DNA of 64,000 bases from Flammeovirgaceae bacterium BBD 1991-12. GTDB taxonomy: Bacteria > Bacteroidota > Bacteroidia > Cytophagales > Cyclobacteriaceae. Positions 9,852 to 20,680 of the stretch are shown here, piece by piece. Location: the NCBI GenBank assembly GCA_001657315.1, contig LYSV01000024.1, forward strand, positions 1 through 64,000, written 5' to 3'. The position numbers were made by a program, and so were the translations under genes. The notes beneath the pieces were generated by a model. It was not told the origin of the DNA, did not search any database, and saw only the letters and a list, made by a program, of their open reading frames with translations. The stretch's first letter is position 1. Each line of letters starts with the position of its first letter.

Positions 9852-11834
9852 TTAAAATTCCATCAAATGTTGAATTTTTTCCTTTAACCTTCCTGCAGGC
9901 AAAAAGTTTTGTTCCAGATCCGGAGAGAAAGGAACAGGAGTATCCAGGCTTCCTTCCCTTAGCACAGGAGCATCCAGATATTCAAAACAGTGCTCGGCAA
10001 TCCAGGCGCTTATTTCGCCGCCAATGCCACCGGTCAGACAATCCTCATGGAGTACAAGTACGCGACTGGTTTTCCTTACAGTCTCCATGACAGCTTCCTT
10101 ATCCCACGGCAGAAGGGTCCTTAGGTCAAGTATATCGGCTGATAGATCATGTTGGTTCACTGTTTCTCTTGCCCAGTGAACGCCCATGCCATAGGTTATT
10201 ATGGAGAGGTCGGTGCCTTCCTGTACCAGCCGCGCCTTTCCCACGGGGAGGGTATAGTAGTCTTCCGGGATGTCTTCTGTAAGTGACCGGTATAGCGCCT
10301 TGTGCTCGAAATATAGATAAGGATTTGGGTCCTCGACAGCTGCGCACAACAAACCCTTGGCATCATAAGGGTTGGAAGGGTATACTATTTTTAATCCCGG
10401 GGTATGAAAAAACCATGCTTCATTGGACTGGCTGTGAAACGGGCCCGCAGCCACACCTGCTCCGGTTGGCATCCTAACCACCACATCGGCATTTTGCCCC
10501 CATCGGTAGTGACTTTTGGCCAGGTTATTAACGATCTGGTTAAAACCACAGGTAACAAAGTCGGCAAACTGCATTTCCACCATGGTCTTTTTCTTTTTAA
10601 CGGACATGCCCAGGCCTATACCTATAATGGCTGACTCACAAAGTGGTGTATTTCTTATTCTGTCTCTGCCGAATTTCTCCATAAAACCTTCTGTAACCTT
10701 GAAAACACCTCCATAGTCAGCCACATCCTGCCCCATAACTACAAGTTCAGGGTATTGTTCCAGACTTTGCTTCAAGCCATCCGATATGGCGTCCACAAAT
10801 CGCCTTGGCGATGTACCTGATCCTTTGGCATCTTTCAGTTTTTGTTCAAAAGGAAAATAAGTATCCGCCAGCTCATGGTTTGTTGAAGGATTGGGCATGG
10901 CTTCTGAAAATGCCATTTCCAGGCCTTGTTCAATCTGCTTTTGTATCCTGTCACGACTCCTTTTTATGGTGGCTTTGGTAAGCACCTTCTCCTTTAGCAG
11001 AAAGGCCTCATAGTTTTCCAGAGGATCCCGTTCTGCCCAGTGTTCCATGAGCTCTTTGGGAACGTATTTTGTGCCACTGGCCTCTTCATGCCCTCTCATT
11101 CTGAAGGTGAGCGCTTCCACCAGAAAAGGTCTGGGGTTCTTGCGTATATCCTGTGCCGATCTCTTTATGGTATCATATACCTCCAGCACGTTGTTACCAT
11201 CTACGATCACCCCATCAATTCCGTATCCGGGGCATTTGTCTACAAAGTTTCTAAAGCGGAACTGTTCATTACTGGGAGTAGACAGGCCATAACCGTTGTT
11301 TTCCACAACAAATATGACCGGCAGATCCCATACCGCGGCTACGTTAAGGGCCTCATGAAAGTCGCCTTCACTGGCTCCTCCGTCTCCTGTAAAGACCAGT
11401 GTTACCTTTTTTTCCTTTGCCAGCCTGCTGGCCAGGGCTATACCATCAGCCACGCCTAATTGTGGCCCCAGGTGGGAGATCATACCTACAATATGGTGTT
11501 CATTTGTGCCGAAATGGAATGAACGGTCACGGCCTTTTGTAAACCCACTGAGTTTGCCCTGAAACTGGGCGAACAGTCGGTGGTAGGGCACATTTCGTGA
11601 GGTGAATACGCCCAGGTTGCGATGCATGGGAAGTATGTATTCGTCCTCCTGCATGGCCAGTGTGCAGCCAATACTTATGGCTTCCTGCCCGATCCCTGAA
11701 AACCATTTGCTGATCCTGCCCTGACGCAGAAGGATCAGCATTTTTTCTTCAATCATCCTGGGCTCCAGAAGGGCTTCGTAGAGATCCTTGAGCACCTTGT
11801 TGGAATACTTCTTCCGGTCGAACTGCATAGACAA
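9852..11834 (-). CDS. 2-oxoacid dehydrogenase E1 component, fused alpha and beta subunits
   Basis: This thiamine-diphosphate enzyme decarboxylates a 2-oxoacid (pyruvate or branched-chain 2-oxoacids) and acetylates the lipoyl arm of E2. Residues 1-320 are the alpha part, with the ThDP/Mg motif GDGG (150-153) closing at ENNGYG (about 178-183). Residues from about 340 to the end are the beta part (RRFVDAISDGL, then GQDVADYGGVFKVTEGF), and the C-terminal transketolase domain holds VLVLHEDCLTGG. The fused form of 660 residues is common in Bacteroidota and is often annotated as branched-chain 2-oxoacid dehydrogenase E1. E2 and E3 are not in the window. Substrate choice is uncertain. An excellent promoter overlaps the upstream gap. 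Confidence 0.92.
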   Translation of the reverse strand: MSMQFDRKKYSNKVLKDLYEALLEPRMIEEKMLILLRQGRISKWFSGIGQEAISIGCTLAMQEDEYILPMHRNLGVFTSRNVPYHRLFAQFQGKLSGFTKGRDRSFHFGTNEHHIVGMISHLGPQLGVADGIALASRLAKEKKVTLVFTGDGGASEGDFHEALNVAAVWDLPVIFVVENNGYGLSTPSNEQFRFRNFVDKCPGYGIDGVIVDGNNVLEVYDTIKRSAQDIRKNPRPFLVEALTFRMRGHEEASGTKYVPKELMEHWAERDPLENYEAFLLKEKVLTKATIKRSRDRIQKQIEQGLEMAFSEAMPNPSTNHELADTYFPFEQKLKDAKGSGTSPRRFVDAISDGLKQSLEQYPELVVMGQDVADYGGVFKVTEGFMEKFGRDRIRNTPLCESAIIGIGLGMSVKKKKTMVEMQFADFVTCGFNQIVNNLAKSHYRWGQNADVVVRMPTGAGVAAGPFHSQSNEAWFFHTPGLKIVYPSNPYDAKGLLCAAVEDPNPYLYFEHKALYRSLTEDIPEDYYTLPVGKARLVQEGTDLSIITYGMGVHWARETVNQHDLSADILDLRTLLPWDKEAVMETVRKTSRVLVLHEDCLTGGIGGEISAWIAEHCFEYLDAPVLREGSLDTPVPFSPDLEQNFLPAGRLKEKIQHLMEF

Positions 11835-11845
11835 AAATTTGCAAA

Positions 11846-11875
11846 CAAAATTAAAGTATTGACGCTACCCGCAAA
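11846..11875 (-). promoter_or_regulatory. Promoter of the E1 gene
   Basis: On the minus strand, TTTG (11875-11872), an 18-nt spacer and TAATTTTG (11853-11846, exact TAnnTTTG) form the best promoter in the window. The start site would fall only a few bases before the E1 ATG at 11834 (or the second ATG at 11828), so the transcript may have almost no leader. Confidence 0.6.
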
Positions 11876-11890
11876 GTGTAGTGATCTTTT

Positions 11891-11898
11891 TATTTTTG
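11891..11898 (+). promoter_or_regulatory. Candidate -7 element for the M16 peptidase operon
   Basis: TATTTTTG matches TAnnTTTG exactly, 9 nt before the ATG at 11908. It lies inside the longer reading frame that opens with GTG at 11881, which argues for the ATG start. No -33 element is evident, and the predicted leader is very short. Confidence 0.35.
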
Positions 11899-11907
11899 CC
11901 GGCATTT

Positions 11908-13149
11908 ATGATCAATTTTGAGACTTTTACCCTGGACAATGGCCTGCGTGTGATCGTACATGAAGATCCTAATGTGCAGATTGCGGTGTTGAACGTTTTG
12001 TATGATGTAGGATCAAAAGATGAGGATCCGGAACTTACCGGTTTTGCTCATCTCTTCGAGCACCTCATGTTTGGCGGATCGAAGAATATTTCCAGCTATG
12101 ATGAGGCGTTGCAAAGGGCGGGTGGGGAAAACAATGCCTTCACCAGTCCTGACATCACAAACTACTATATGACGCTGCCATCGCAGAATATTGAAACGGG
12201 TTTCTGGCTCGAATCAGACCGGATGCTGGGTCTGTCTTTCGATCCGAAGGTACTCGAGGTGCAACGGAGTGTTGTGATCGAAGAGTTCAAGCAGCGTTAC
12301 CTCAATCAGCCCTATGGTGATGTATGGCTGAAGCTCAGACCACTGGCATATCAGTCTCACCCTTACCGCTGGCCTACAATAGGCAAGGAGATAAGCCATA
12401 TTGAGAATGTGACCATGGAAGACGTAAAGTCTTTTTTTTACCAGCACTATCTGCCAAACAATGCAACTCTGGTGGTAGCTGGTAATGTGAAAACTGAGGA
12501 GATCCGAAAGTGTAGTGAAAAATGGTTTGGCCCTGTACCCGCCGGTAACAGAAAGGAAAGGGATCTCCCTGTGGAACCCAGGCAAAAACAGAGGCGGGAG
12601 GTCGAGACTTCCGCTGACGTACCGTTGGACTCTCTTTTCATGACCTACCACATGTCGGGTAAATTTGATGACAACTACTATTCGGCTGATCTGCTTGGCG
12701 ATATTCTGGGCAGAGATAAATCTTCACGGCTGTACAGCAGGCTGGTGCGTGAAAAAAAACTATTCCACAGTATCAATGCTCACATTACCGGCTCTATTGA
12801 TCCCGGGCTGTTGGTGATCAATGGCAGGGTAAATTCCGGAACGGATCCCATTGCTGCGGAAAATGCCATACAGGAAGTGATCGACGAGGTAATGGATGGT
12901 GGAGTTACGGAAAGGGAGCTTGAAAAGGTAAAAAACCAGGCAGAGTCCTCCGTTGTGTTCAGTGAAATGGAAATACTCAACAGAGCCATGAGCCTTGCTG
13001 TGGCTTCTCTCTCCGGAGACGTCAGTATTGTGAATCAGGAGGTGGAAAAGATAAGAAGTACTTCACTGGACGATATAGCTGCTGCCACCAGGGAGATCCT
13101 GAGACCGGATAATGCGTCGGTGATGTATTACAGATCAAAAAACCCTTAA
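11908..13149 (+). CDS. M16 family zinc peptidase (insulinase/pitrilysin-like)
   Basis: The product is a 413-residue member of the single-half M16B type, like processing-peptidase beta subunits. The inverted zinc motif HLFEH lies at residues 48-52, with the third ligand Glu near residue 126 in VVIEEFKQRY. There is no signal peptide once the ATG at 11908 is used; the longer GTG start at 11881 would run through a promoter-like sequence. It heads an operon with ispF (4 nt downstream) and an MnmD-like methyltransferase. The catalytic set is complete, so it should be an active peptidase. The natural substrate is unknown. Confidence 0.9.
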   Translation: MINFETFTLDNGLRVIVHEDPNVQIAVLNVLYDVGSKDEDPELTGFAHLFEHLMFGGSKNISSYDEALQRAGGENNAFTSPDITNYYMTLPSQNIETGFWLESDRMLGLSFDPKVLEVQRSVVIEEFKQRYLNQPYGDVWLKLRPLAYQSHPYRWPTIGKEISHIENVTMEDVKSFFYQHYLPNNATLVVAGNVKTEEIRKCSEKWFGPVPAGNRKERDLPVEPRQKQRREVETSADVPLDSLFMTYHMSGKFDDNYYSADLLGDILGRDKSSRLYSRLVREKKLFHSINAHITGSIDPGLLVINGRVNSGTDPIAAENAIQEVIDEVMDGGVTERELEKVKNQAESSVVFSEMEILNRAMSLAVASLSGDVSIVNQEVEKIRSTSLDDIAAATREILRPDNASVMYYRSKNP

Positions 13150-13153
13150 ATCT

Positions 13154-13633
13154 ATGAAGATCAGGACCGGCTTTGGTTATGATGTACATCAGTTGGCCCC
13201 GGATGCGGACTTTTGGCTGGGGGGCATAAAAATAGAACACACCAAAGGGGCTGTGGGCCATTCTGATGCTGACGTTTTGATCCATGTTATTTGTGACGCG
13301 CTTCTGGGTGCCGCCAATATGAGAGATATTGGGTATCATTTTTCGGACAAGGATCCGCAGTATAAGGGAATAGATAGTAAGATACTACTAAGAGATGTCA
13401 TGACCCTCCTGCGCAAAAAGGGATGGGAGATTGGTAATATTGATTCTACCATTTGCCTTCAACAACCCAGGATCAATCCGCATATTCCGGCTATGAAAAA
13501 ATGCCTGGCCGAAGTTATGGCCGTTGGAGAGGAAGATATTTCCATAAAAGCCACCACCACAGAAAAGCTCGGGTTTGTAGGAAAAGAAGAAGGGGTGGCC
13601 GCTTTTGCTTCTGTGCTTATCACCAGGTCATGA
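13154..13633 (+). CDS. ispF: 2-C-methyl-D-erythritol 2,4-cyclodiphosphate synthase
   Basis: IspF converts CDP-methylerythritol 2-phosphate to the cyclic diphosphate in the MEP route to isoprenoids. The trimeric enzyme's zinc ligands are visible as Asp10, His12 (GYDVHQL) and His44 (GHSDADVLIH). The ATTTEKLG/GFVGKEEGVA region near the C-terminus is also typical. At 159 residues the length is normal. It is the middle gene of a three-gene operon: 4 nt after the M16 peptidase gene, and its TGA overlaps the ATG of the next gene (ATGA), which suggests translational coupling. Confidence 0.97.
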   Translation: MKIRTGFGYDVHQLAPDADFWLGGIKIEHTKGAVGHSDADVLIHVICDALLGAANMRDIGYHFSDKDPQYKGIDSKILLRDVMTLLRKKGWEIGNIDSTICLQQPRINPHIPAMKKCLAEVMAVGEEDISIKATTTEKLGFVGKEEGVAAFASVLITRS

Positions 13634-14331
13634 CTTCTGATGAGCAGAGGCTACGGTTGATCACTACTGAAGATGGGTCACACTCACTTTATGTTCCGGA
13701 TCTGAACGAAACCTATCACTCCTTTCATGGAGCACTACAGGAGTCCGATCATGTATTTATAAAAACGGGTCTGGATCATTTTGCCCGGAATCATCCGCAA
13801 GATATGATCAATGTGCTGGAGATAGGTTTGGGCACAGGTCTTAATGCGTTACTCACGGCGTATTGGTCTCATGAACGGAAACGGCCGGTCCGGATGACAT
13901 CGGTTGAGGCTTTTCCGGTTTCATGGCAACTGGCCAGTCAGTTGAACTATCCGGAAAAGATACCTTCGCCTGATGCTGCTGAGTGGTTCGGGGAGATCCA
14001 TAACAGCCCATGGGAGAAAGATAACAGCATTCATAAGCTGTTTTCCCTGAAAAAGGTGAGGGCCAGACTTCAGGATCATAAACTACCGGCCAACGAATAC
14101 AATGTAGTCTTCTTTGATGCTTTTGCCCCCAGCAAGCAATCGGAGCTTTGGGAACCAGAGATCCTGCGAAAAGTATTTGTAAGTCTGATGACCCATTCGG
14201 TTTTCGTGACGTATTGCGCTAAAGGTCAGTTGAAAAGAGACCTGAAGGCAATAGGCTACGATATAGAAACATTGCCCGGCCCCCCGGGAAAGAAGGAAAT
14301 GGTAAGAGGTACGAAGCCCGATGATAATTAG
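13630..14331 (+). CDS. mnmD: MnmD-like tRNA methyltransferase (MnmC methyltransferase domain)
   Basis: This 233-residue protein resembles the methyltransferase half of MnmC (DUF752), which finishes mnm5(s2)U at the tRNA wobble position by adding a methyl group from SAM. The SAM site is VLEIGLGTGLNALL near residues 57-70, and the catalytic-side motif is FFDAFAPSKQSELW near residue 160. The oxidoreductase half of MnmC is absent, so this is the stand-alone form. The start at 13630 overlaps the ispF stop as ATGA; a longer frame opens inside ispF but is unlikely to be used. The gene symbol follows the stand-alone family name. Confidence 0.85.
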   Translation: MTSDEQRLRLITTEDGSHSLYVPDLNETYHSFHGALQESDHVFIKTGLDHFARNHPQDMINVLEIGLGTGLNALLTAYWSHERKRPVRMTSVEAFPVSWQLASQLNYPEKIPSPDAAEWFGEIHNSPWEKDNSIHKLFSLKKVRARLQDHKLPANEYNVVFFDAFAPSKQSELWEPEILRKVFVSLMTHSVFVTYCAKGQLKRDLKAIGYDIETLPGPPGKKEMVRGTKPDDN

Positions 14332-14691
14332 CAGTGTCTTAGTGCTGTGAAGACGCAGACTACAGATACAGGAGGTGTAGGTATCCCATCCCTCTGTAGG
14401 ACAGGGCAAAACAAGCTATTAGGTATCCAAACAAGACCCGGAAGGCAGGATTATCTGCGAAATCCTTCACTGAGTTTTCCTGCAATCGTTTGTTTGATAC
14501 GAAATTTTTAAAATCTGGCCTCCTTTTTGAAAATTATGCAAAAATTTAGCCCTAACGATTGTTAGTTTCATGTTATCATGCGTGATTTTTAGAAAAATTT
14601 TAATTATCTTTAAGGTTCCTTTAAGCGTAAAATGCACCTCTCTCCGGGTGCTTTTGTTGTCTTTTTAAGTACGCCAATGAAAAAGAGTGAT
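14332..14691 (+). promoter_or_regulatory. gltB upstream region with a leader hairpin
   Basis: No gene is seen between the methyltransferase stop and gltB. A near-consensus -7 element TATCTTTA lies at 14605-14612. Just downstream a hairpin can form between GCACC 14634-14638 and GGTGC 14647-14651, extended by AAAA 14629-14632 pairing with TTTT 14652-14655. It is followed by a T-rich run (GTTGTCTTTTT). The most upstream ATG (14632) is inside this stem, so the structure could be an attenuator and that ATG is an unlikely start. Confidence 0.4.
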
Positions 14692-17600
14692 ATGAAGGGA
14701 CTTTATACACCCCAATTGGAGCATGATTCATGCGGAATAGGCTGTATTGCCAACATAGATGGAGCCAAGACCAATCAGATTGTGCAGGATGCCATCGATA
14801 TGCTTGAGAACATGGAGCACCGCGGTGGAACGGGCAGCGATCCCGAAACTGGTGACGGCGCCGGTATAATGATCCAGAATCCTCATGAATTCCTGGCTGT
14901 GAAATGCAGGGAGCTGGGGTTTGAGCTGCCTGAATTTGGTCATTACGGAGCAGGCATGCTGTTCTTTCCTACTATAAAATCCGTAAGGGAGGAATGTCGA
15001 GCTACATTGGAAAAACACGCTGCTGAAATGGGTTTTGAGGTCCTCGGTTATAGACCTGTGCCGGTGGATCATACCGTTCCCGGTTCGGAGGCAAGGAAAG
15101 TAGAGCCTGTCATTGAGCAGGTATTTATAAAACACAAACAGGCAAAATTTAATGATCTGGAACGCAAGCTGTTTGTCCTGCGGAACTGGACCACCCACTA
15201 TATTGGACATCAGGTAAAAGGCAACAATGGGGAATTTTATGTACCCAGCCTGTCCTGCAAAGTGATGATCTACAAAGGGCAGTTGCGTACGAATCAGCTC
15301 AGGCCTTATTACTATGACCTCCAGGATGAGGCATTGACCAGCGCACTTGCCATAGTGCATTCCCGGTTTTCCACCAATACCTTCCCTAACTGGAAGCTGG
15401 CGCAGCCCTTTCGCTATATAGCCCACAACGGTGAGATCAACACCATCCGGGGTAACGTGACCAAGATGAAATCCAAGGAGGCCATCATGACATCACCACT
15501 ATTTACGGACAAGGAGCTGAAGGATCTGCTACCGGTGACTGATCCGGCACATTCTGATTCAGCAAATCTGGATGCGCTGGTGGAAATGCTGACGATCAGC
15601 GGTCGTTCATTACCTCATGTAATGATGATGCTGGTACCGGAAGCGTGGGAGGACAATGAGCTGATGGAGCCGCAGCGTAAGGCATTTTACAAATATCACG
15701 CTTCTCTCATGGAGCCGTGGGACGGACCGGCTGCATTGGTTTTCAGCGATGGCCGGATCATTGGCGCTACCCTGGACAGAAATGGTTTAAGGCCTTCCCG
15801 CTACTGCATAACAAAAGACGGCCGTCTGATCATCGCCTCAGAGGCCGGGGCGCTGCCCGTAAAGCCTGACAATGTAGTGAGCAAGGGCAGAATGCAACCC
15901 GGCAAAATGTTGATTGCTGATCTGGATAAGGGAAAAGTGATCTATGATGAGGAGGTTAAGGCAGAGATCAGTTCGCGTAAACCCTACAGTGAATGGATCG
16001 ACGGGCACCGGATGAAGCTAAGGCTACTTTCCACACCGGCAAAAACGGAACGGACCTATCAGCCCAGAACGCTCGTACAAAGGCAAAAAGCCTATGGATA
16101 TACTTCTGAAGACCTTAAAGTGATCCTGGGGCCTATGACGGTCAGCGGCATAGAGCCGGTAGGTTCCATGGGTGCGGATACACCACTTGCCATTCTTTCA
16201 GACCAGAGCCAGCATATTTCCAACTACTTTAAACAGCTTTTCGCTCAGGTAAGCAATCCTCCGATCGATCCAATAAGGGAGCGCATGGTGATGTCGCTGT
16301 TTACAAGGGTAGGAGAAAGCCTGAACATACTGGACGAAACTCCTGAACACACAAGACAGGTACATATATCGCAGCCGGTACTACTGGATACTGACCTTCA
16401 GAAATTCAAAAATCTGCATCACATCGGGTTTGATCATGTGGTGATCGAGGCATTGTTTGTGGCAGATGGTGCCCCGGGTCGTCTGGAAGAGGGACTGGAC
16501 AGGATCTGTGAACAGGCCGAACAGGCGGTGCAGGAGGGTAAAAAGGTACTGATCATCTCCGACCGCAGTATCGATGAAAAATATGCACCAATTCCTTCCA
16601 TGCTTTCCACCGGAGCTATTCATCAACACCTCGTAAGAAGAAACATACGTACCAAAGCGGGGATCATAGTAGAGGCCGGGGATGTGAGGGAGACCCATCA
16701 TTTTGCCACGGTGATCGGCTACGGGGCCAGCGCTATTAATCCCTACATGGCGCTGGAGAGTATCCACGACATGAACCGAAGGGGCATGCTCGATAAAAAG
16801 ATGAGTGATGAGGAGGCGTTTGCGTTTTACAAAAAAGCCATTGGTTATGGATTGCTGAAGATACTGTCAAAAATGGGTATCAGCACATTGCAGTCTTACC
16901 AGTCGGCGCAAATATTCGAAGCGCTGGGCATCAGCAAGCGGGTCATTGACAGATGTTTTACCGGTACCATTTCCCGAATAGAAGGACTGGATTTTGACGG
17001 GCTGGCCAAAGAAGTGCTCGTGAGACACAAGGCCGCCTTTGCTCCGGATACTACTACGCCGGAAACGTTGGAGGTTGGTGGTGTTTATCAGTGGAGACAC
17101 CGCGGGGAAAAACACTTGTTCAATCCGGAAACCATCCATCTGTTACAGCATTCCACCCGTACCGATAACTACGAACTTTATAAGGAGTATGCTGAAAAGA
17201 TCAATGACCAGACACGCTATGCACTTACACTGAGAGGTCTGCTGCAGTTCAGGAGCAGGGCGCCTATCCCGATCGAAGAGGTAGAGCCCAAAGAAGAGAT
17301 TTTCAAACGATTTGCCACAGGCGCCATGTCCTTTGGCTCCATTTCACATGAAGCTCATTCTACACTGGCCATAGCCATGAACCGTATAGGAGCGAAAAGC
17401 AACAGCGGTGAAGGCGGTGAAGATGAGATCCGTTTTGAACGTAAGACCAATGGTGATTGGGAGCGCTCGGCTATTAAGCAGGTAGCATCGGGCAGGTTTG
17501 GCGTAACGAGTTATTACCTGACCAACGCTGATGAGTTACAAATAAAGATGGCTCAGGGAGCCAAGCCGGGTGAGGGAGGTCAGTTGCCTGGTCACAAGGT

Positions 17601-19203
17601 GGATGAGTGGATCGGCAGAGTACGTCATTCAACACCCGGTGTAGGTCTGATATCACCTCCGCCGCATCACGACATTTATTCTATTGAGGACCTTGCGCAG
17701 CTGATCTACGATCTTAAAAATGCCAACCGTGATGCCCGTATCAATGTAAAGCTGGTCTCGGAAGCCGGAGTAGGAACTGTAGCCGCCGGGGTCTCCAAGG
17801 CCAATGCCGATGTAGTATTGATATCAGGCGCGGACGGTGGCACCGGAGCCTCGCCCATCAGCTCTATCCGTCATGCCGGATTGCCGTGGGAGCTGGGGCT
17901 GGCAGAAGCACATCAGACGCTGGTGAAGAATAATCTGAGAAGCAGGATCACTGTTCAGACCGACGGACAGGTGCGTACAGGAAGGGACCTTGCTATTGCT
18001 ACTCTTTTGGGCGCTGAAGAATGGGGAGTTTCCACTGCGGCGCTGGTGGTGGAAGGTTGTATTATGATGCGAAAGTGTCACCTGAATACCTGCCCGGTAG
18101 GTATTGCCACACAAAACCCTGAGCTGAGAAAGCTGTTTACGGGTGATCCGGATCATGTTGTGAACTTCTTCACCTTCCTTGCCGAAGACCTGCGGGAGAT
18201 CATGGCGTCCCTTGGTTTCCGTACGGTGAACGAAATGGTAGGTCATACCGAGGTGTTGAAGTTGAGGAATGACCTCAGACATTGGAAATTCAGGGACCTC
18301 GACCTGACCCCGATATTATACAAGGAGTCCATGCCGGGCAATGTGGGTACCTATAAGCAGATAGAGCAGGACCATGAGATAGACGAAGTACTGGACTGGG
18401 CCCTGATAGAAATGGCCAAAGCGGCATTCGAAAAGCAAAAGCCTATTAAAAAGGCATTCCCTATAAAGAACACCAATCGTTCGGTTGGAGCTATTCTGTC
18501 CAACGAGATCAGTAAACAATTCAAGGGACAGGGACTGCCTGAGGATACCATCCATTATCTTTTCGAGGGATCGGCAGGGCAGAGCTTTGGAGCTTTCCTG
18601 GCACCTGGCGTATTTTTCGAGCTGGAAGGAGAGGCCAACGACTACTTTGGCAAGGGCCTTTCCGGGGGTAAGCTGGTGGTTTATCCTCATCATAAGTCGG
18701 ACTTTGTGACCCGTGAAAATATCATCATCGGTAATGTTGCCTTTTACGGTGCTACCAGCGGCAAGGCTTTTATCAATGGCATGGCCGGCGAGCGCTTTGC
18801 CGTGAGGAATTCGGGTGTGGAAGCTGTAGTAGAGGGAGTGGGCGACCATGCCTGTGAATACATGACAGGCGGTCATGTGGTAGTTCTCGGACCTACCGGA
18901 AAGAACTTCGCAGCGGGCATGAGTGGCGGTATTGCTTATGTCTATGATGTGATGGGCGATTTTGAAAGTCTGCATAACCCGGGAATGGTATCGCTCGATC
19001 CGTTGGAGGAGGAGGATAAGATCCGGTTGAAGTCACTGATCAGCGAGCATGTGGCTTGTACCAAAAGTAGTCTGGGCGAAGAGCTGCTCAACGACTGGCC
19101 TGGAACCCTTGAGAAATTCATAAAGGTGATGCCAAATGACTACAAGGCGGTTTTACTGCAACGAAAAAAGGAAGAACAGGAATCAATTAAAGTGGCTGTA
19201 TAA
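14692..19203 (+). CDS. gltB: Glutamate synthase (NADPH) large subunit
   Basis: The GltB protein uses glutamine to aminate 2-oxoglutarate and, with GltD, makes two glutamates. From the chosen ATG it has 1503 residues, close to family length. The class II amidotransferase domain follows the nucleophile Cys14 in HDSCGIGC; the short leader is normally removed to free this Cys. A central domain, an FMN-binding TIM barrel ([28 protein letters not shown]) and the 3Fe-4S cysteines in [12 protein letters not shown] follow, then the C-terminal beta-helix. ATGs at 14632 and 14677 are also in frame; 14677 is a reasonable alternative, while 14632 lies in a hairpin. The gltD gene follows 2 nt after the stop. 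Confidence 0.96.
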   Translation: MKGLYTPQLEHDSCGIGCIANIDGAKTNQIVQDAIDMLENMEHRGGTGSDPETGDGAGIMIQNPHEFLAVKCRELGFELPEFGHYGAGMLFFPTIKSVREECRATLEKHAAEMGFEVLGYRPVPVDHTVPGSEARKVEPVIEQVFIKHKQAKFNDLERKLFVLRNWTTHYIGHQVKGNNGEFYVPSLSCKVMIYKGQLRTNQLRPYYYDLQDEALTSALAIVHSRFSTNTFPNWKLAQPFRYIAHNGEINTIRGNVTKMKSKEAIMTSPLFTDKELKDLLPVTDPAHSDSANLDALVEMLTISGRSLPHVMMMLVPEAWEDNELMEPQRKAFYKYHASLMEPWDGPAALVFSDGRIIGATLDRNGLRPSRYCITKDGRLIIASEAGALPVKPDNVVSKGRMQPGKMLIADLDKGKVIYDEEVKAEISSRKPYSEWIDGHRMKLRLLSTPAKTERTYQPRTLVQRQKAYGYTSEDLKVILGPMTVSGIEPVGSMGADTPLAILSDQSQHISNYFKQLFAQVSNPPIDPIRERMVMSLFTRVGESLNILDETPEHTRQVHISQPVLLDTDLQKFKNLHHIGFDHVVIEALFVADGAPGRLEEGLDRICEQAEQAVQEGKKVLIISDRSIDEKYAPIPSMLSTGAIHQHLVRRNIRTKAGIIVEAGDVRETHHFATVIGYGASAINPYMALESIHDMNRRGMLDKKMSDEEAFAFYKKAIGYGLLKILSKMGISTLQSYQSAQIFEALGISKRVIDRCFTGTISRIEGLDFDGLAKEVLVRHKAAFAPDTTTPETLEVGGVYQWRHRGEKHLFNPETIHLLQHSTRTDNYELYKEYAEKINDQTRYALTLRGLLQFRSRAPIPIEEVEPKEEIFKRFATGAMSFGSISHEAHSTLAIAMNRIGAKSNSGEGGEDEIRFERKTNGDWERSAIKQVASGRFGVTSYYLTNADELQIKMAQGAKPGEGGQLPGHKVDEWIGRVRHSTPGVGLISPPPHHDIYSIEDLAQLIYDLKNANRDARINVKLVSEAGVGTVAAGVSKANADVVLISGADGGTGASPISSIRHAGLPWELGLAEAHQTLVKNNLRSRITVQTDGQVRTGRDLAIATLLGAEEWGVSTAALVVEGCIMMRKCHLNTCPVGIATQNPELRKLFTGDPDHVVNFFTFLAEDLREIMASLGFRTVNEMVGHTEVLKLRNDLRHWKFRDLDLTPILYKESMPGNVGTYKQIEQDHEIDEVLDWALIEMAKAAFEKQKPIKKAFPIKNTNRSVGAILSNEISKQFKGQGLPEDTIHYLFEGSAGQSFGAFLAPGVFFELEGEANDYFGKGLSGGKLVVYPHHKSDFVTRENIIIGNVAFYGATSGKAFINGMAGERFAVRNSGVEAVVEGVGDHACEYMTGGHVVVLGPTGKNFAAGMSGGIAYVYDVMGDFESLHNPGMVSLDPLEEEDKIRLKSLISEHVACTKSSLGEELLNDWPGTLEKFIKVMPNDYKAVLLQRKKEEQESIKVAV

Positions 19204-19205
19204 CT

Positions 19206-20675
19206 ATGGGAAAGGTAGACGGATTTTTAGCATACAACAGGGAGCTACCCCAGTCCCGGAACCCTAAGGAAAGGATCGGGGATTTCAAGGAGATCTATGA
19301 AGAATTCCCTGAAAAGAAAACAAAAGAACAGGCGGCGCGATGTATGGATTGCGGTATCCCGTTCTGTCATAACGGGTGCCCTTTAGGCAATATCATCCCC
19401 GAATTTAATGATGCGGTTTATCGTGAAAAATGGGATGAGGCGATACAAATATTGCTTTCGACCAACAATTTTCCCGAATTCACCGGCCGTATCTGCCCTG
19501 CCCCCTGTGAAGCCAGCTGTGTACTGGGGATCAACAAGCCTCCTGTAGCCATAGAGCACATAGAAAAAACGATTGCCGAAAAGGCTTTTGAACTGGGGTA
19601 CATCAAGCCCAATACACCGAAACACCGTACGGAGAAGAAAGTGGCCATCATAGGGTCCGGTCCCGCCGGGCTGGCCTGTGCTGAGCAGTTGAACAAGGCG
19701 GGTCACTGGGTAACAATATTTGAACGGGATGATCGCATTGGCGGTCTGCTGCGCTATGGCATCCCGGATTTCAAGCTGGAAAAATGGGTGGTAGAACGCC
19801 GGGTAGAGGTAATGAAACAGGAAGGTATCCGCTTCAAGGTAAATGCCAATGTGGGGGTGAACGTAAATCCCAAGGAACTGATGGAAGACTTTGATGCCAT
19901 AGTGATATGCTCGGGCGCTACGCAGGCACGTGACCTTCCCATACCGGGTAGAGATCTGGGTGGTATCCGTTTTGCCATGGACTTCCTCATACAGCAAAAC
20001 AGGATCGTGTCGGGTGATACATTGGAGCCTGACCAGATCATATCGGCCAAAGATAAGCATGTGGTGGTGATCGGCGGTGGTGATACCGGCTCAGACTGTA
20101 TCGGCACTTCCCACCGGCAGGGGGCAAAGTCAGTGACGCAACTTGAGCTGCTACCCAGGCCGCTCAATCAACGCACCCACCTGGACCCATGGCCACTATG
20201 GCCCATGATCCTTCGTACTTCAAGCTCACATGAGGAAGGCGGGGAGCGTGAATGGTCTATTCTGACCAAAGAATTTATCTCCAATGCAAAGGGGGAGGTG
20301 AAGAAGCTGAAGCTGGTACATATTGAATGGCATACCGAAGATGATGGCAGGCGTGTTTTCAGGGAAGTTCCCGGCTCGGAGCATACCATCAAATGTGATC
20401 TCGCGCTACTGGCTATAGGTTTTCAATCTCCTGAAAAGGGCCTGCTGGATCAATTTGGTCTGTCTCCCGATGGCCGTGGTAATGTTTATACGAATAACTA
20501 TCAAACCAACATTGAAAAGATATTTGCAGCGGGTGATGCCCGCAGGGGACAATCACTGGTGGTGTGGGCCATTGCGGAAGGGCGTGAAGCTGCCGTGGCT
20601 GTAGACAGATTCCTGACAGGAGATAGTCAACTGGAATCGAAAACGGAGAGTTTTGTGGCGCTGAACGCGCGATAG
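19206..20675 (+). CDS. gltD: Glutamate synthase small subunit
   Basis: GltD passes electrons from NAD(P)H through FAD and two 4Fe-4S clusters to GltB. The N-terminal cluster cysteines are in CMDCGIPFCHNGCPLGN (about residues 47-63) and CPAPCEASC (about 97-105). The FAD site is GSGPAGLACAEQL (about 150-162), the NAD(P) site GGGDTGSDC (about 293-301), and the C-terminal FAD motif is FAAGDARRGQSLVVWAI. The 489-residue length is standard. It is 2 nt downstream of gltB, which makes one operon. Confidence 0.97.
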   Translation: MGKVDGFLAYNRELPQSRNPKERIGDFKEIYEEFPEKKTKEQAARCMDCGIPFCHNGCPLGNIIPEFNDAVYREKWDEAIQILLSTNNFPEFTGRICPAPCEASCVLGINKPPVAIEHIEKTIAEKAFELGYIKPNTPKHRTEKKVAIIGSGPAGLACAEQLNKAGHWVTIFERDDRIGGLLRYGIPDFKLEKWVVERRVEVMKQEGIRFKVNANVGVNVNPKELMEDFDAIVICSGATQARDLPIPGRDLGGIRFAMDFLIQQNRIVSGDTLEPDQIISAKDKHVVVIGGGDTGSDCIGTSHRQGAKSVTQLELLPRPLNQRTHLDPWPLWPMILRTSSSHEEGGEREWSILTKEFISNAKGEVKKLKLVHIEWHTEDDGRRVFREVPGSEHTIKCDLALLAIGFQSPEKGLLDQFGLSPDGRGNVYTNNYQTNIEKIFAAGDARRGQSLVVWAIAEGREAAVAVDRFLTGDSQLESKTESFVALNAR

Positions 20676-20680
20676 TGATG

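Noticed and set aside
13453-13629. Longer N-terminus for the MnmD-like protein
   Set aside because: It would overlap most of the end of ispF and adds a basic stretch not seen in the family; the ATGA overlap at 13630 is a better start.
18316-18975. Minus-strand frame of 219 codons inside gltB
   Set aside because: It lies wholly within a well-supported conserved gene and resembles no known protein.
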